From assembly GCA_937129345.1 (NCBI GenBank), contig CAKZMZ010000141.1, positions 1-33,223 on the forward strand: DNA of 33,223 nt, read 5' to 3'. The notes under the pieces are model-generated. The model was not told where the DNA came from and did no database searches. It was given only the letters and a program-made list of their open reading frames with translations. Each line of letters starts with the position of its first letter. Position 1 is the stretch's first letter. The stretch is from an uncultured Thalassovita sp. (GTDB lineage Bacteria; Bacteroidota; Bacteroidia; Cytophagales; Flammeovirgaceae). This document shows, in pieces, positions 7,905 through 15,951 of this stretch. A program made the translations under genes and the position numbers.

Positions 7905-9455
7905 ATGAAGGATTTTTTTGACTCTTTAAAACTGATATATGCATTGCCACTGCTTTTTTTGGCTTCATGCGATTTAGGTAATTTTGATCCTATAAATGTT
8001 TTTACCCAAGAGCCTTTGGCTGCCGATGCTGTGGCGCTAGAAACAGCAGGTAATTGTGGTTTTACGCTTTTGGTCAATAATGATCGCATACAGCAAACGG
8101 GAAGTAGCGCCACGGTAAAAGGCAGTCTTTATGCCTCTATTAATGGGAACGCGACTTATTTGGGCAGCGGTGAGTTTGAATTGGCTACCGATGTAGAAGG
8201 AAGGGTAACAGCGTTAGAAGGCTTTGCCAATACAGAACTTTTCAGGCCTGAATATCTGGATGCTTCAGTAAATGAAGAAGCCTTTTTTGCCAATATCGCT
8301 TTAAGTAATGGTTCATTGCCCTCGGTTTTTGAAAATGAGACATTGCCCAGCGATGCCTGCTATTTGTTTTACAGAGCTAGTGAAGATACCGCAATGATCA
8401 ATTCTGGAAGTGGGGTTTTGAAAATGCAGGAATTGTACATAGACCCCTTATCGGGATTTATGCTTTACAGAGGTAGCTTAGATTTATCTGCTTTATTAGC
8501 AGGTACCCGATGGTTGGCGGTAGATCCTGCGAGAGGTTTTTCCTTTGAAGCAGAAAACAGTTCTGAGGATTTTGAGTTTGAAGCCTTTTCGGCGCAGATT
8601 TACACAGAAAATTTATTTCCACTTATAGTAGATAGTATTTTGTTGAACAGCACTGGCAGTATTGTGATTGATGGAAGTTACAACAATGGTGGACTAAGAA
8701 ATTTTTTTAATGCATCGAGTGCCAATGTACAGCTTGGCATAAATGGGGAGACGGAAGTGTCTTACGTTTTTGCCGATCGTTTGTTAGCAGGTTTCGATTT
8801 TTACGCAAATGTGGACAAATCAGTGCGAGCGGCTTCGTTCAATATCGCTCCGGCCACATTTTATTTTAGAAGAAACGGTGGAGATGAGAGGTTTTCGTTT
8901 TATGGCGAAGTAGCAGACGTTCAGGCATTTAATGCTAGCCTTTTGGCTGGGCATGGCGCTTTAAGGGTGTTGGAATCTCCATCAGAAACAAGTGCAGTAG
9001 TTGCCGGAAATTTTGCACAGGCCGAAGCAAATCGAAATTTAAGAATACAGCAGGCCCTCTCTCTAAACTTGGGAGAAAAGGGCAACTATGAGTTGCGGGA
9101 TGCAGAAATTGTAATAAACACCGATGAGATTACGCTAGGTGGAATTTTTGTCAGTGCTTTTGCGACACTTCCCGATATTTTTATTAGTGGTAATTTAAAT
9201 GAGGATAGCAGTATGAACTTATCAGGCCAATCTCTTTTTGCAGTCAATTTTGACGGCACCACATTGCCGGTTACATTTTCGGTGTCGGTTGAGGTGAACG
9301 GCGATGAAGAAATCCTACAAATAAGCGGCCTTGCTGAATACTGCGATCAGGGAAACTGCAATTTCCTTCCAGTAAATATTACTGCCGACTTTGAAAATGA
9401 GCTGTTGCAGCTTTGTGTGGATATACCCAACCGCGGCGAAGTCTGCATTCAATAA
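7905..9455 (+). CDS. Large lipoprotein of unknown function, beta-rich
   Basis: This 516-residue protein has a lipoprotein signal with lipobox LASC and modified cysteine C22, followed by DLGNFD. The rest is predicted by eye to be almost all beta strands joined by Gly/Asn turns, with loosely repeated blocks in which a strand pair is followed by an Ala-rich strand. Two cysteines lie at C51 and C152. Four more cluster at the C-terminus (C480, C485, C504, C514), probably forming disulfides in the periplasm or at the cell surface. There is no catalytic motif or recognised domain. It is the second gene of a tight pair with the barrel-like protein at 7110. Together they look like an outer-membrane barrel plus lipoprotein unit, but no function can be assigned. 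Confidence 0.75.
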   Translation: MKDFFDSLKLIYALPLLFLASCDLGNFDPINVFTQEPLAADAVALETAGNCGFTLLVNNDRIQQTGSSATVKGSLYASINGNATYLGSGEFELATDVEGRVTALEGFANTELFRPEYLDASVNEEAFFANIALSNGSLPSVFENETLPSDACYLFYRASEDTAMINSGSGVLKMQELYIDPLSGFMLYRGSLDLSALLAGTRWLAVDPARGFSFEAENSSEDFEFEAFSAQIYTENLFPLIVDSILLNSTGSIVIDGSYNNGGLRNFFNASSANVQLGINGETEVSYVFADRLLAGFDFYANVDKSVRAASFNIAPATFYFRRNGGDERFSFYGEVADVQAFNASLLAGHGALRVLESPSETSAVVAGNFAQAEANRNLRIQQALSLNLGEKGNYELRDAEIVINTDEITLGGIFVSAFATLPDIFISGNLNEDSSMNLSGQSLFAVNFDGTTLPVTFSVSVEVNGDEEILQISGLAEYCDQGNCNFLPVNITADFENELLQLCVDIPNRGEVCIQ

Positions 9456-9505
9456 AAGAAATACTAATTAATGGCAGTTGGTTTTTCATTTGTGGCAAAT
9501 CTTTT

Positions 9506-9513
9506 TAATTTTG
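9506..9513 (+). promoter_or_regulatory. -7 element upstream of rpmH (candidate)
   Basis: TAATTTTG matches the Bacteroidota TAnnTTTG -7 consensus and lies 22 bases before the rpmH ATG. TTG triplets upstream (9478-9480 and 9490-9492) are 25 and 13 bases away, outside the usual 17-23 spacing, so the call is weak. Confidence 0.4.
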
Positions 9514-9535
9514 CAATCCTAAAAAAAATAGAGCG

Positions 9536-9691
9536 ATGAAAAGAACTTTTCAACCTTCGAACAGAAAAAGAAAAAATAAGCATGGTTTCAAAGCAAGAAT
9601 GGCTTCTGCAAATGGTAGGGCTGTTTTGGCTAGGAGAAGAGCTAAAGGTAGAAAAAAATTGACGGTTTCTTCTGAGAAGAAGGGTAAGTAA
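9536..9691 (+). CDS. rpmH: 50S ribosomal protein L34
   Basis: A 51-residue, highly basic protein beginning [18 protein letters not shown] and continuing with [20 protein letters not shown], the classic L34 sequence. Its tail is SSEKKGK, slightly longer than the E. coli protein. L34 binds 23S rRNA in the large ribosomal subunit. It is followed by rnpA, the usual bacterial order, although a strong hairpin lies between the two genes. Confidence 0.98.
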   Translation: MKRTFQPSNRKRKNKHGFKARMASANGRAVLARRRAKGRKKLTVSSEKKGK

Positions 9692-9744
9692 TCTTGCTGT
9701 CATTATTGCCCATATCAAGTTCTTTTCCATTTTTTCCTGTATAT

Positions 9745-9776
9745 CAAAAGACTCTGACAGACCTCAGGGTCTTTTG
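9745..9776 (+). terminator. Strong hairpin between rpmH and rnpA (terminator or attenuator)
   Basis: CAAAAGACTCTGA (9745-9757) pairs with TCAGGGTCTTTTG (9764-9776) over 13 positions with one G-U pair and a 6-base loop. The A-rich 5' arm and T-rich 3' arm are typical of intrinsic terminators, though only a few T residues follow. It ends 14 bases before the TTG start of rnpA, so partial termination could set the high L34 to RnpA expression ratio, or the stem could affect rnpA translation. Confidence 0.7.
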
Positions 9777-9790
9777 TAGTTTCTTAGGTT

Positions 9791-10171
9791 TTGGCCGATC
9801 AATCTTTTCCCAAGTCAGAAAAAATAACCAGTAAAAAGGTTATAAAGTCCGTTTTCAGAAACGGGAAACAGCATTATCAATACCCCTTAAAGATTTTTTT
9901 TCTCGATGCGCAGGCATCTACACAAGAACCTCCTTTAAAAGTTCTGGTCTCCGTTCCAAAAAAAAAGTTTAAGAAAGCGGTAGATAGAAATAAAATTAAA
10001 AGGCAGCTAAGAGAGGTGTTCAGACTAAATAAACAGCAGCTTTTAGACAGGCTGCAAGTCTCCGAAAAAATAGCCAGGATCAGCATAGTGTACATAGCAA
10101 AAAAAGCTGAGCCATACGAGTTGATCAATAAGTCTTATCAGTCCATAATTAATCAATTACCGATTGAGTAG
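9791..10171 (+). CDS. rnpA: Ribonuclease P protein component
   Basis: The 126-residue basic protein assists the RNase P RNA in removing 5' leaders from tRNA precursors. It carries the diagnostic RNR signature in AVDRNKIKRQLREVFR (about 59-74), preceded by LVSVPKKKFKKAV. The start must be TTG at 9791: an in-frame TAG lies at 9785-9787 and no ATG or GTG precedes the conserved N-terminal region KSEKITSKKVIKSVF. A TTG start together with a hairpin 14 bases upstream suggests low translation. It lies in the conserved rpmH-rnpA pair and is followed by a long non-coding stretch. Confidence 0.96.
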   Translation: MADQSFPKSEKITSKKVIKSVFRNGKQHYQYPLKIFFLDAQASTQEPPLKVLVSVPKKKFKKAVDRNKIKRQLREVFRLNKQQLLDRLQVSEKIARISIVYIAKKAEPYELINKSYQSIINQLPIE

Positions 10172-10686
10172 TTCTAGGCCTTGTAATAAGGGTAATATTA
10201 CATTCCCTTTGGTGAGGACAACAAGGACAAAAAAAGTTGTTGAAAGCTAATTGGCCATCGTCAGTGTTCCACCGACAACTTTTCCGATGTTTAGTAGCAT
10301 GACATGGAATAAATAATTGCCACAACAAAAACAATGGTCAACTGATCTTTAAAAAAACTATTGCAAATATTTAATCTCAATAGTATAATCTTGCTCACCA
10401 AAGTAGGTGTGCGCACAAGTATGGTACTATTTTTATGATAAAAACTAACAGACCAATTGGTAAATAATTGAATTATCTTTTCGTTTAAAAGGGGATTTTA
10501 GCAAAACCAATACATTTGACCATCTACCTTTTAGTATTTTTTAAGCAATAATTATTTTTTTATATTAGTGTATATGGTCGCTTATCATTAAGAAATGCCT
10601 CTAAAAGGAAATTATCATTCTTAAAATTTAGTTGTTTAATCAGGCATCGCAATTTTTTCAGCAAGCTTAGCTTTACCATTCAAAAT
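10172..10686. other. 515-base gene-free stretch with several hairpins (possible small RNA or long leader)
   Basis: No credible ORF lies here. AAGGG/CCCTT (10188-10209) and AAAAGTTGTTG with CGACAACTTTT (10232-10242 and 10273-10283, one G-U pair, 30-base loop) form stems just after rnpA. Further on, TAGTA (10381-10385), CTTG (10390-10393) and CTCACC (10394-10399) pair with GGTGTG (10406-10411, one mismatch), CAAG (10416-10419) and TACTA (10425-10429), and five T residues follow (10430-10434). That last hairpin resembles a terminator and may mark the end of the rnpA transcript or of a small RNA. The stretch from 10440 to 10686 is AT-rich, shows no clear structure, and presumably contains the promoter of the CtpA-type protease gene. 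Confidence 0.35.
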
Positions 10687-12342
10687 ATGAAAAACCGATT
10701 TTTAAAAGTAACTACCATCGTTGTTTTGGCTATAATTGCATTGGCCGCAAGCAGCCCCAAAGACAAATACTTTGAAATTGCCAAAAACCTAGACATTTTC
10801 GCCACACTTTTTAAGGAGGTCAATAAATATTATGTAGATGAAATAGATCCAACAGATTTGGTTAATGTCGGGATCTATTCTATGCTAAGCAAATTAGACC
10901 CCTATACCAATTATATTCCCGAAGATCAGGTTGATGACTATCGGACACTTACTACCGGTGAGTATGGTGGCATAGGAGCGGTTATTGGCATCAAAAATGA
11001 AAAAGTAGTGGTAGTGATGCCCAATGAAGGCTTTGCTGCAGATAAGGCAGGTCTGAGTGTTGGAGATGAGATTTTAGAAATCGATGGCAAATCTGTGAAA
11101 GGTTTGGGCATTCCTGATATTAGCAAATTATTAAAAGGCAAGGAGGGCACAAAAGTATCGGTTAAAATAAAAAAACCAGCGCAGGCATCTGCGAGCACCA
11201 TAGAGTTGGTAAGAGAGCGCATACATATGAAAAACGTTCCTTATCACGGTATGGTCAATGAAAAAATAGGCTTGATCCAACTAACTGATTTTACTCAAAA
11301 TGCAAGTTTAGAGGTTAAGAGCGCGCTTAATCAACTCAAAAATGAAGGTGCTGAGAGTATTGTACTAGATTTACGCGGAAACCCCGGAGGGCTGTTGAGC
11401 GAGGCGATTAATATATCTAATTTATTTTTACCAAGAGGAGCAGAAATCGTAAGTACCAAGGGCAAAATAGAAGAGTGGAACAAGCAGCATAAGGCACTCA
11501 ATAACCCTGTTGATTTGGACATTCCTTTAGTGGTTTTGGTAAGCAATAGCAGTGCTTCTGCTGCAGAGATTGTTTCAGGTGTGATGCAAGATTACGACCG
11601 TGGCGTGCTCATAGGCAAGCGCTCTTTCGGTAAAGGACTTGTACAAGCCACAAGGCCATTGGCTTACAATGCCAAGCTAAAAGTTACCGTGGCAAAATAC
11701 TACATCCCAAGTGGGCGGTGTATTCAGGCAATAGATTACTCTAAACGCAATGATGAGGGTTATGTAGAAAAGTTACCAGATTCTTTAAGAGTAGCTTTTA
11801 AAACCAAAGGCGGAAGAATCGTTTACGATGGCGGCGGCGTAGATCCAGACATTAAAACAGATAACGAATCTTTCGCACCTATTACAAGAAGCCTTATTGG
11901 CAAAGGTTTGGTTTTTGAATATGCAAACCTTTACAGAGCTGAGCATGCTGAAATACCAAACGCTACGGAGTTTGACATCTCAGATGAAGAATACGACAAA
12001 TTTGTTGTATGGCTGTCTGATAAAGATTATGATTATGTTACCAGGGTAGAAAAAGTACTTACAGATTTAGAGTCTAATGCAAAGTCTGAAAAATATTACG
12101 AAGATATAAAAGACCAACTGACCGCTTTAGAAAAGAAAATAAGGCATAATAAGGAAAAAGATTTAAGAAAGTTTAGTGCAGAAATAAAAGAGGTACTTGA
12201 AGAAGAAATTGCTGCGAGATATTATTTGCACGAGGGCATGATGGAAACCTCCTTTGATGACGATGCAGACATTAAAGCAGCAATTGAAATTTTGAGCGAC
12301 AAAACTAAGTACGACAAAATCTTATCAGGGGAGAAGATTTAA
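10687..12342 (+). CDS. CtpA/Prc-type S41 carboxy-terminal processing peptidase
   Basis: A 551-residue periplasmic protease with an N-terminal signal or anchor (hydrophobic 9-21, then SSPKDKYFE). The S41 N-terminal block includes LDPYTNYIPED (70-80), and a PDZ domain spans about 92-170 (GEYGGIGAVIG, AGLSVGDEILEIDGK). The catalytic core has LDLRGNPGGLLSEA (228-241), the nucleophile S291 in SNSSASAAE, and the base K316 in RSFGKGLVQ. The 25-residue spacing is as in E. coli Prc. A C-terminal helical, charged region follows. Such enzymes trim or degrade envelope proteins from their C-termini. It is the second S41 protease in the window; unlike the one at 536 it has no lipobox. Its gene lies downstream of rnpA, an arrangement I recall in related genomes. 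Confidence 0.94.
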   Translation: MKNRFLKVTTIVVLAIIALAASSPKDKYFEIAKNLDIFATLFKEVNKYYVDEIDPTDLVNVGIYSMLSKLDPYTNYIPEDQVDDYRTLTTGEYGGIGAVIGIKNEKVVVVMPNEGFAADKAGLSVGDEILEIDGKSVKGLGIPDISKLLKGKEGTKVSVKIKKPAQASASTIELVRERIHMKNVPYHGMVNEKIGLIQLTDFTQNASLEVKSALNQLKNEGAESIVLDLRGNPGGLLSEAINISNLFLPRGAEIVSTKGKIEEWNKQHKALNNPVDLDIPLVVLVSNSSASAAEIVSGVMQDYDRGVLIGKRSFGKGLVQATRPLAYNAKLKVTVAKYYIPSGRCIQAIDYSKRNDEGYVEKLPDSLRVAFKTKGGRIVYDGGGVDPDIKTDNESFAPITRSLIGKGLVFEYANLYRAEHAEIPNATEFDISDEEYDKFVVWLSDKDYDYVTRVEKVLTDLESNAKSEKYYEDIKDQLTALEKKIRHNKEKDLRKFSAEIKEVLEEEIAARYYLHEGMMETSFDDDADIKAAIEILSDKTKYDKILSGEKI

Positions 12343-12371
12343 AGCGACAAGGATTTTTGAATTTTTATCAA

Positions 12372-12404
12372 AGCCTTCTGTTAGAAATAACAGAGGGCTT
12401 TTTT
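12372..12404 (+). terminator. Intrinsic terminator of the CtpA-type protease gene
   Basis: AGCCTTCTGTTA (12372-12383) pairs with TAACAGAGGGCT (12388-12399), a 12-bp stem with one G-U pair and a GAAA tetraloop. It is followed by T residues to 12404. It lies 30 bases after the stop codon and before the aldo/keto reductase gene. Confidence 0.88.
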
Positions 12405-12420
12405 GTGATAATTTGAAACT

Positions 12421-13320
12421 ATGGAATATAAAATACTCGGAAAATCAGGAATAAAAGTAAGTGAAATCAGTTTTGGCTGCATGTCATTAAGTGAAGACCA
12501 CACCCAAAATGCAAGTCTGCTCCACAGCGCTTTTGATCAAGGCATTAATTTTTTTGATACTGCAGATTTATACCAATTCGGCGAAAACGAGGCGTCGGTA
12601 GGGCAGGCCTTTAAAGGAATGAGAGAAAAAGTCGTAATAGCCACTAAGGTTGGCAATCAATGGAAAGAAGACCAATCAGGTTGGGACTGGAATCCATCCA
12701 AGGCCTATATTCTAAAAGCAGTTGATGACAGCCTTGCACGATTACAAACCGATTACATAGACCTTTACCAATTACATGGAGGCACCATAGACGACCCAAT
12801 AGATGAAACCATAGAGGCATTTGAACGCCTAAAAGAAAGTGGTAAAATAAGGGCTTATGGAATTTCTTCCATTAGACCTAACGTCATTAGAAGCTATGTG
12901 GAGAAATCTAATATTGATAGCGTAATGATGCAGTATAGCCTATTAGATCGAAGGCCAGAAGAGTCTTGTTTACAACTCCTTAATGAAAACAGTATTTCAG
13001 TAATCACAAGAGGTAGTTTGGCAAAAGGGCTTTTGGCAGGTAAAAATGCACAAGAATACCTAAGTCGCAGCGAAACGGAAGTGCTTCAAGCGGGCAAAGC
13101 AATAGCCAAATTGGCAGAAAACCGAAATGCTTCAGCAGCACAAATTGCGCTGAGGTTTGTATTGGCCAATGCTGCGGTAACTTCGTCTGTTTGTGGTATT
13201 CGCACAATGGAGCAACTTAAAGATGTAGCAGCAACGCAAAATGTACAGGCATTAATTAAAGGAGAAATCGAATCTTTAAAAGATGCCATACAGCCCAATG
13301 TTTACGAAGCACACAGATAA
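12421..13320 (+). CDS. Aldo/keto reductase
   Basis: The 299-residue protein is an NADPH-dependent (beta/alpha)8-barrel oxidoreductase. The catalytic tetrad is complete: D46 (FFDTADLY), Y51, K76 (IATKVG) and H119 (LYQLHGG). The cofactor-binding C-terminal region includes SVCGIRTMEQLKD. It resembles the AKR11/YhdN-type general stress reductases with unknown physiological substrates. It sits just after a terminator and 132 bases before the thiolase gene on the same strand. A short palindromic stretch, AGCTTT/AAAGCT (13323-13338), lies between the two but has no T tail. Confidence 0.9.
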   Translation: MEYKILGKSGIKVSEISFGCMSLSEDHTQNASLLHSAFDQGINFFDTADLYQFGENEASVGQAFKGMREKVVIATKVGNQWKEDQSGWDWNPSKAYILKAVDDSLARLQTDYIDLYQLHGGTIDDPIDETIEAFERLKESGKIRAYGISSIRPNVIRSYVEKSNIDSVMMQYSLLDRRPEESCLQLLNENSISVITRGSLAKGLLAGKNAQEYLSRSETEVLQAGKAIAKLAENRNASAAQIALRFVLANAAVTSSVCGIRTMEQLKDVAATQNVQALIKGEIESLKDAIQPNVYEAHR

Positions 13321-13452
13321 CAAGCTTTTTTTAAAGCTAGCTTTAGCTCTGCGTAAAGATGCTTAGCACAAGATTAGTAGGCAACAAAAGTTTGTGGATG
13401 CTACTTATTAACTTTACATCAAAAGCATGAATAAACAACACTAAAAATATCT

Positions 13453-14631
13453 ATGAAAGAAGTTTATATTGTTTCGGCAAAGCGAACTCCCATAGGGAGT
13501 TTTGGAGGAGTTTTGTCTTCCCTTTCAGCAACGGAATTGGGGGCAACAGCTATTAAGGGTGTTTTAGAAGCTGCCAAAGTACCTACCTCAGCAGTAGAAG
13601 AAGTTTTTATGGGAAATGTGTGCTCGGCCAATTTAGGACAGGCACCTGCTCGACAAGCAGCGCTTAAGGCGGGCATAGGCCATCATGTTCCTTGTACCAC
13701 AGTAAATAAAGTGTGTGCATCAGGTACCAAGGCCATTATGTTAGCCGCACAGAGCATTATGACGGGCCAAAGTGATTTAATTGTAGCCGGAGGTATGGAG
13801 AGTATGTCTAACATCCCTTATTACATGCCAAAAGCAAGGTATGGTTATAAATATGGACATGGCCAACTCGTAGACGGACTCATGAAAGATGGCCTTACTG
13901 ATGTTTATAATGAATGTGCTATGGGCGTTTGTGCTGATAGTACAGCGGCCAAGTACAACATATCAAGAGAAGAGCAAGATGAGTTTGCAATCGGCTCCTA
14001 TAAAAAATCTGCCGAAAGTACCGAAAAAGGTTTCTTTAAAGAAGAGATTGTTCCAGTTGAAATTCCCCAACGTAAAGGAGAGCCACTCTTAGTTAATGAG
14101 GATGAGGAATTTAAAAAGGTGAAATTTGAAAAAATTCCTTCATTAAGACCTGTTTTTTCAAAAGAAGGAACGGTTACGGCTGCCAATGCCTCTACTATAA
14201 ATGATGGGGCAGCTGCACTGATTATTGCCAGCAAAGAGAAGGTAGAAGAATTGGGCTTAAAGCCCATGGCAAAGATAATTTCTTTTGCAGATGCGGCGCA
14301 AGAACCCGAGTGGTTTACCACGGCACCTACATTGGCTGCGCCAAAAGCACTAGAAAAAGCCGGGCTTTCTTTTAAAGATGTAGATTTTTTTGAGGTGAAT
14401 GAGGCATTTTCTGTAGTGTCAATTGCCTTTTACAAGCAGTTGGGCATACCTGCTGAAAAAATAAATGTTTTTGGTGGCGCAGTTTCTCTAGGGCATCCAT
14501 TGGGAGCTTCCGGTGCGAGGATTGTGACTACTCTTAATAATGTGCTACAGCAAAAAAACGGAAGGTATGGCCTAGCAGCCATATGCAACGGCGGTGGCGG
14601 CGCCTCGGCCCTCCTGATCGAAAAAGTTTAG
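13453..14631 (+). CDS. Acetyl-CoA C-acetyltransferase / thiolase
   Basis: The 392-residue thiolase carries all active-site residues in the positions known from Zoogloea biosynthetic thiolase: nucleophile C88 (NKVCASGTKA), H348 (SLGHPLGASGAR) and C378 (AICNGGGGASAL). The motif VNEAFSVVSIAF is also present. The length and the VSAKRTPIGSFGG start are those of acetoacetyl-CoA thiolases (AtoB/PhaA type), which condense two acetyl-CoA or run in reverse in degradation. It is a stand-alone gene here, without beta-oxidation partners, ending at a strong bidirectional terminator. The direction of the reaction in vivo cannot be told. Confidence 0.94.
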   Translation: MKEVYIVSAKRTPIGSFGGVLSSLSATELGATAIKGVLEAAKVPTSAVEEVFMGNVCSANLGQAPARQAALKAGIGHHVPCTTVNKVCASGTKAIMLAAQSIMTGQSDLIVAGGMESMSNIPYYMPKARYGYKYGHGQLVDGLMKDGLTDVYNECAMGVCADSTAAKYNISREEQDEFAIGSYKKSAESTEKGFFKEEIVPVEIPQRKGEPLLVNEDEEFKKVKFEKIPSLRPVFSKEGTVTAANASTINDGAAALIIASKEKVEELGLKPMAKIISFADAAQEPEWFTTAPTLAAPKALEKAGLSFKDVDFFEVNEAFSVVSIAFYKQLGIPAEKINVFGGAVSLGHPLGASGARIVTTLNNVLQQKNGRYGLAAICNGGGGASALLIEKV

Positions 14632-14641
14632 TAGCTTATAC

Positions 14642-14680
14642 AAAAGCCAAGATGCTAAAAAAATAGTCTTGGCTTTTTTT
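14642..14680. terminator. Bidirectional terminator between the thiolase gene and the PfkB-like gene
   Basis: AAAAGCCAAGA (14642-14652) pairs perfectly with TCTTGGCTTTT (14667-14677), and further T residues follow to 14680. The A-rich 5' arm gives a U tract for the opposite strand too. It sits between convergent genes and overlaps the last bases of the minus-strand kinase gene. Confidence 0.88.
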
Positions 14681-15677
14681 ATTTAAATTCATCAAACTCA
14701 TTGGCAAATTCTAAGGTGCCATTTAGTGGCATCACACCTTTGGTGCAACTTGCATCTCTAAGGCAAGCGGCTGCAGTAGCTACGCTTAGTTCAAGGCTTT
14801 TTGCTATGTCGTAGTTTTCGTGTAGCCCTAAAAGCATTCCGGAGATAATGGCCTCCTTTTCTCCAGCCCTGCCTTTGATTAGATTTTGGGGTAAATCAAT
14901 TTTTCCTTGCTTTAAAAATCTTCCTTCTTTATTAATGGCATAGACGTATTTTTCACTTAGAACAAATACCCATGACCTTACGCCTTTTTCAAATAATTTT
15001 TTTGCTGCACTTTTGGCTTCTACTTCTTGCTCGTTGATCAAAGCGCCCAACTCTTTTTTGCTAACAAAGAGGTAGTCTATGTAAGGCAAAGAAGGGTCAA
15101 CGATTTTACCAAGTAAATCGGGCGTTTTGTACACTAAGTTGGCTGATGTTTTAAAGCCCTGTTCAACCGCCGTTTCAAATAAAACGGAAGCGCCGGTTCT
15201 ACTGTTTTCGTTCAAATCATCTAGTTTTCCTAACAAAGAGAGATAACCCAAATGAAAGATTTTATAGTTGTATTTATCTAACCTAAAATCAGTGGTATCT
15301 AAATAATTATTGGCACCGGGAAAATGCAATAAGGTACGGCTTCTGTTTTTAAGGTCGGTAATAACGTCTGTAAAAGAAGTGGCGGCTTTCTCTGTGGTTT
15401 TGATTCCTTTTTTATCAATGCTGTTTTTAATGCAATCGTCTAGTACCAGTGCGCCATTGGCATCATTGCCCACCAAGCCTATGCCTGCCAATTTAAAAGG
15501 CGCTTTTAGTAGCGAAAGGTTTTTTAAAATATTATAGGGTGAACCACCTGTACTCGTATATTTTTTTGTGATATGCAGCAATTGGCTTTCTTTAATAGGC
15601 TGATCAATGATCTTAATTTGATCAATATTGAAATTGCCACCTGCTACAATGCCGCTTCTAGGTTGTCTAGACTTCAT
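14679..15677 (-). CDS. PfkB-family carbohydrate kinase homologue with an altered active-site motif
   Basis: The 332-residue protein has a ribokinase/PfkB layout. An N-terminal strand VAGGNFNID is followed by the substrate-loop glycines STGGSPYNILKNLSLL (42-57), LAGIGLVGNDANG (63-75), a FPGANNYL block (119-126) and a C-terminal helical region VATAAACLRD (299-308). The anion-hole/catalytic motif, normally GAGD, reads R270-A-G-E273 (KGRAGEKEAIISG), so the first glycine is Arg and the catalytic Asp is Glu. The protein may still be an active kinase with Glu as base, or a binding or regulatory homologue. It stands alone on the minus strand, divergent from the DUF2256 operon. The substrate is unknown. 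Confidence 0.82.
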   Translation of the reverse strand: MKSRQPRSGIVAGGNFNIDQIKIIDQPIKESQLLHITKKYTSTGGSPYNILKNLSLLKAPFKLAGIGLVGNDANGALVLDDCIKNSIDKKGIKTTEKAATSFTDVITDLKNRSRTLLHFPGANNYLDTTDFRLDKYNYKIFHLGYLSLLGKLDDLNENSRTGASVLFETAVEQGFKTSANLVYKTPDLLGKIVDPSLPYIDYLFVSKKELGALINEQEVEAKSAAKKLFEKGVRSWVFVLSEKYVYAINKEGRFLKQGKIDLPQNLIKGRAGEKEAIISGMLLGLHENYDIAKSLELSVATAAACLRDASCTKGVMPLNGTLEFANEFDEFK

Positions 15678-15792
15678 GATGCTTTCTGCTAAATCTTATT
15701 AGCTAGAGGAATTAAAACTAGCGAATGAACAAAGGGTTATGTGTAAAATCCTAAACTGCCTTTATTCTAAAATTATATAGTCGATTATCAAA

Positions 15793-15951
15793 ATGAAAAT
15801 GGTAAAAAAATCTAACTTACCAGAAAAAATTTGTGAAGTTTGCGGGCTGCCTTTTAAGTGGAGAAAAAAATGGGAAAAAAATTGGGAGGAGGTAAAGTAT
15901 TGTAGCGAAAGGTGTAGGAGAAATGCAAAAAAACAAAGAAAATCAGAATAA
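15793..15951 (+). CDS. DUF2256 small zinc-ribbon-like protein
   Basis: This 52-residue protein is easily missed. It has two Cys-x2-type pairs: C14 and C17 ([10 protein letters not shown]), and C37 and C41 (YCSERCRR). Between them is the conserved [17 protein letters not shown] segment that marks the DUF2256 family. The four cysteines probably bind zinc, and the protein is strongly basic, which would suit nucleic acid binding (inference). The start is ATG 15793 or the ATG two codons later. Its TAA (15949-15951) directly abuts the ATG of the EamA gene, so translation is probably coupled. Its function is unknown in any organism I know of. Confidence 0.88.
   Translation: MKMVKKSNLPEKICEVCGLPFKWRKKWEKNWEEVKYCSERCRRNAKKQRKSE

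Noticed and set aside
9536-10171. Replication origin near rpmH-rnpA
   Set aside because: dnaA and dnaN are absent and I found no cluster of TTATCCACA-type DnaA boxes in the flanking gaps.
10149-10334. Minus-strand 61-codon frame overlapping the end of rnpA
   Set aside because: Overlaps rnpA and the hairpin region, has a composition unlike real proteins (many Cys and His from AT-rich non-coding DNA), and no family resemblance.
15840-15951. Defence or toxin role for the small Cys-rich protein
   Set aside because: It matches the DUF2256 pattern and is in an operon with a transporter and nuoA; there is no antitoxin or defence partner.
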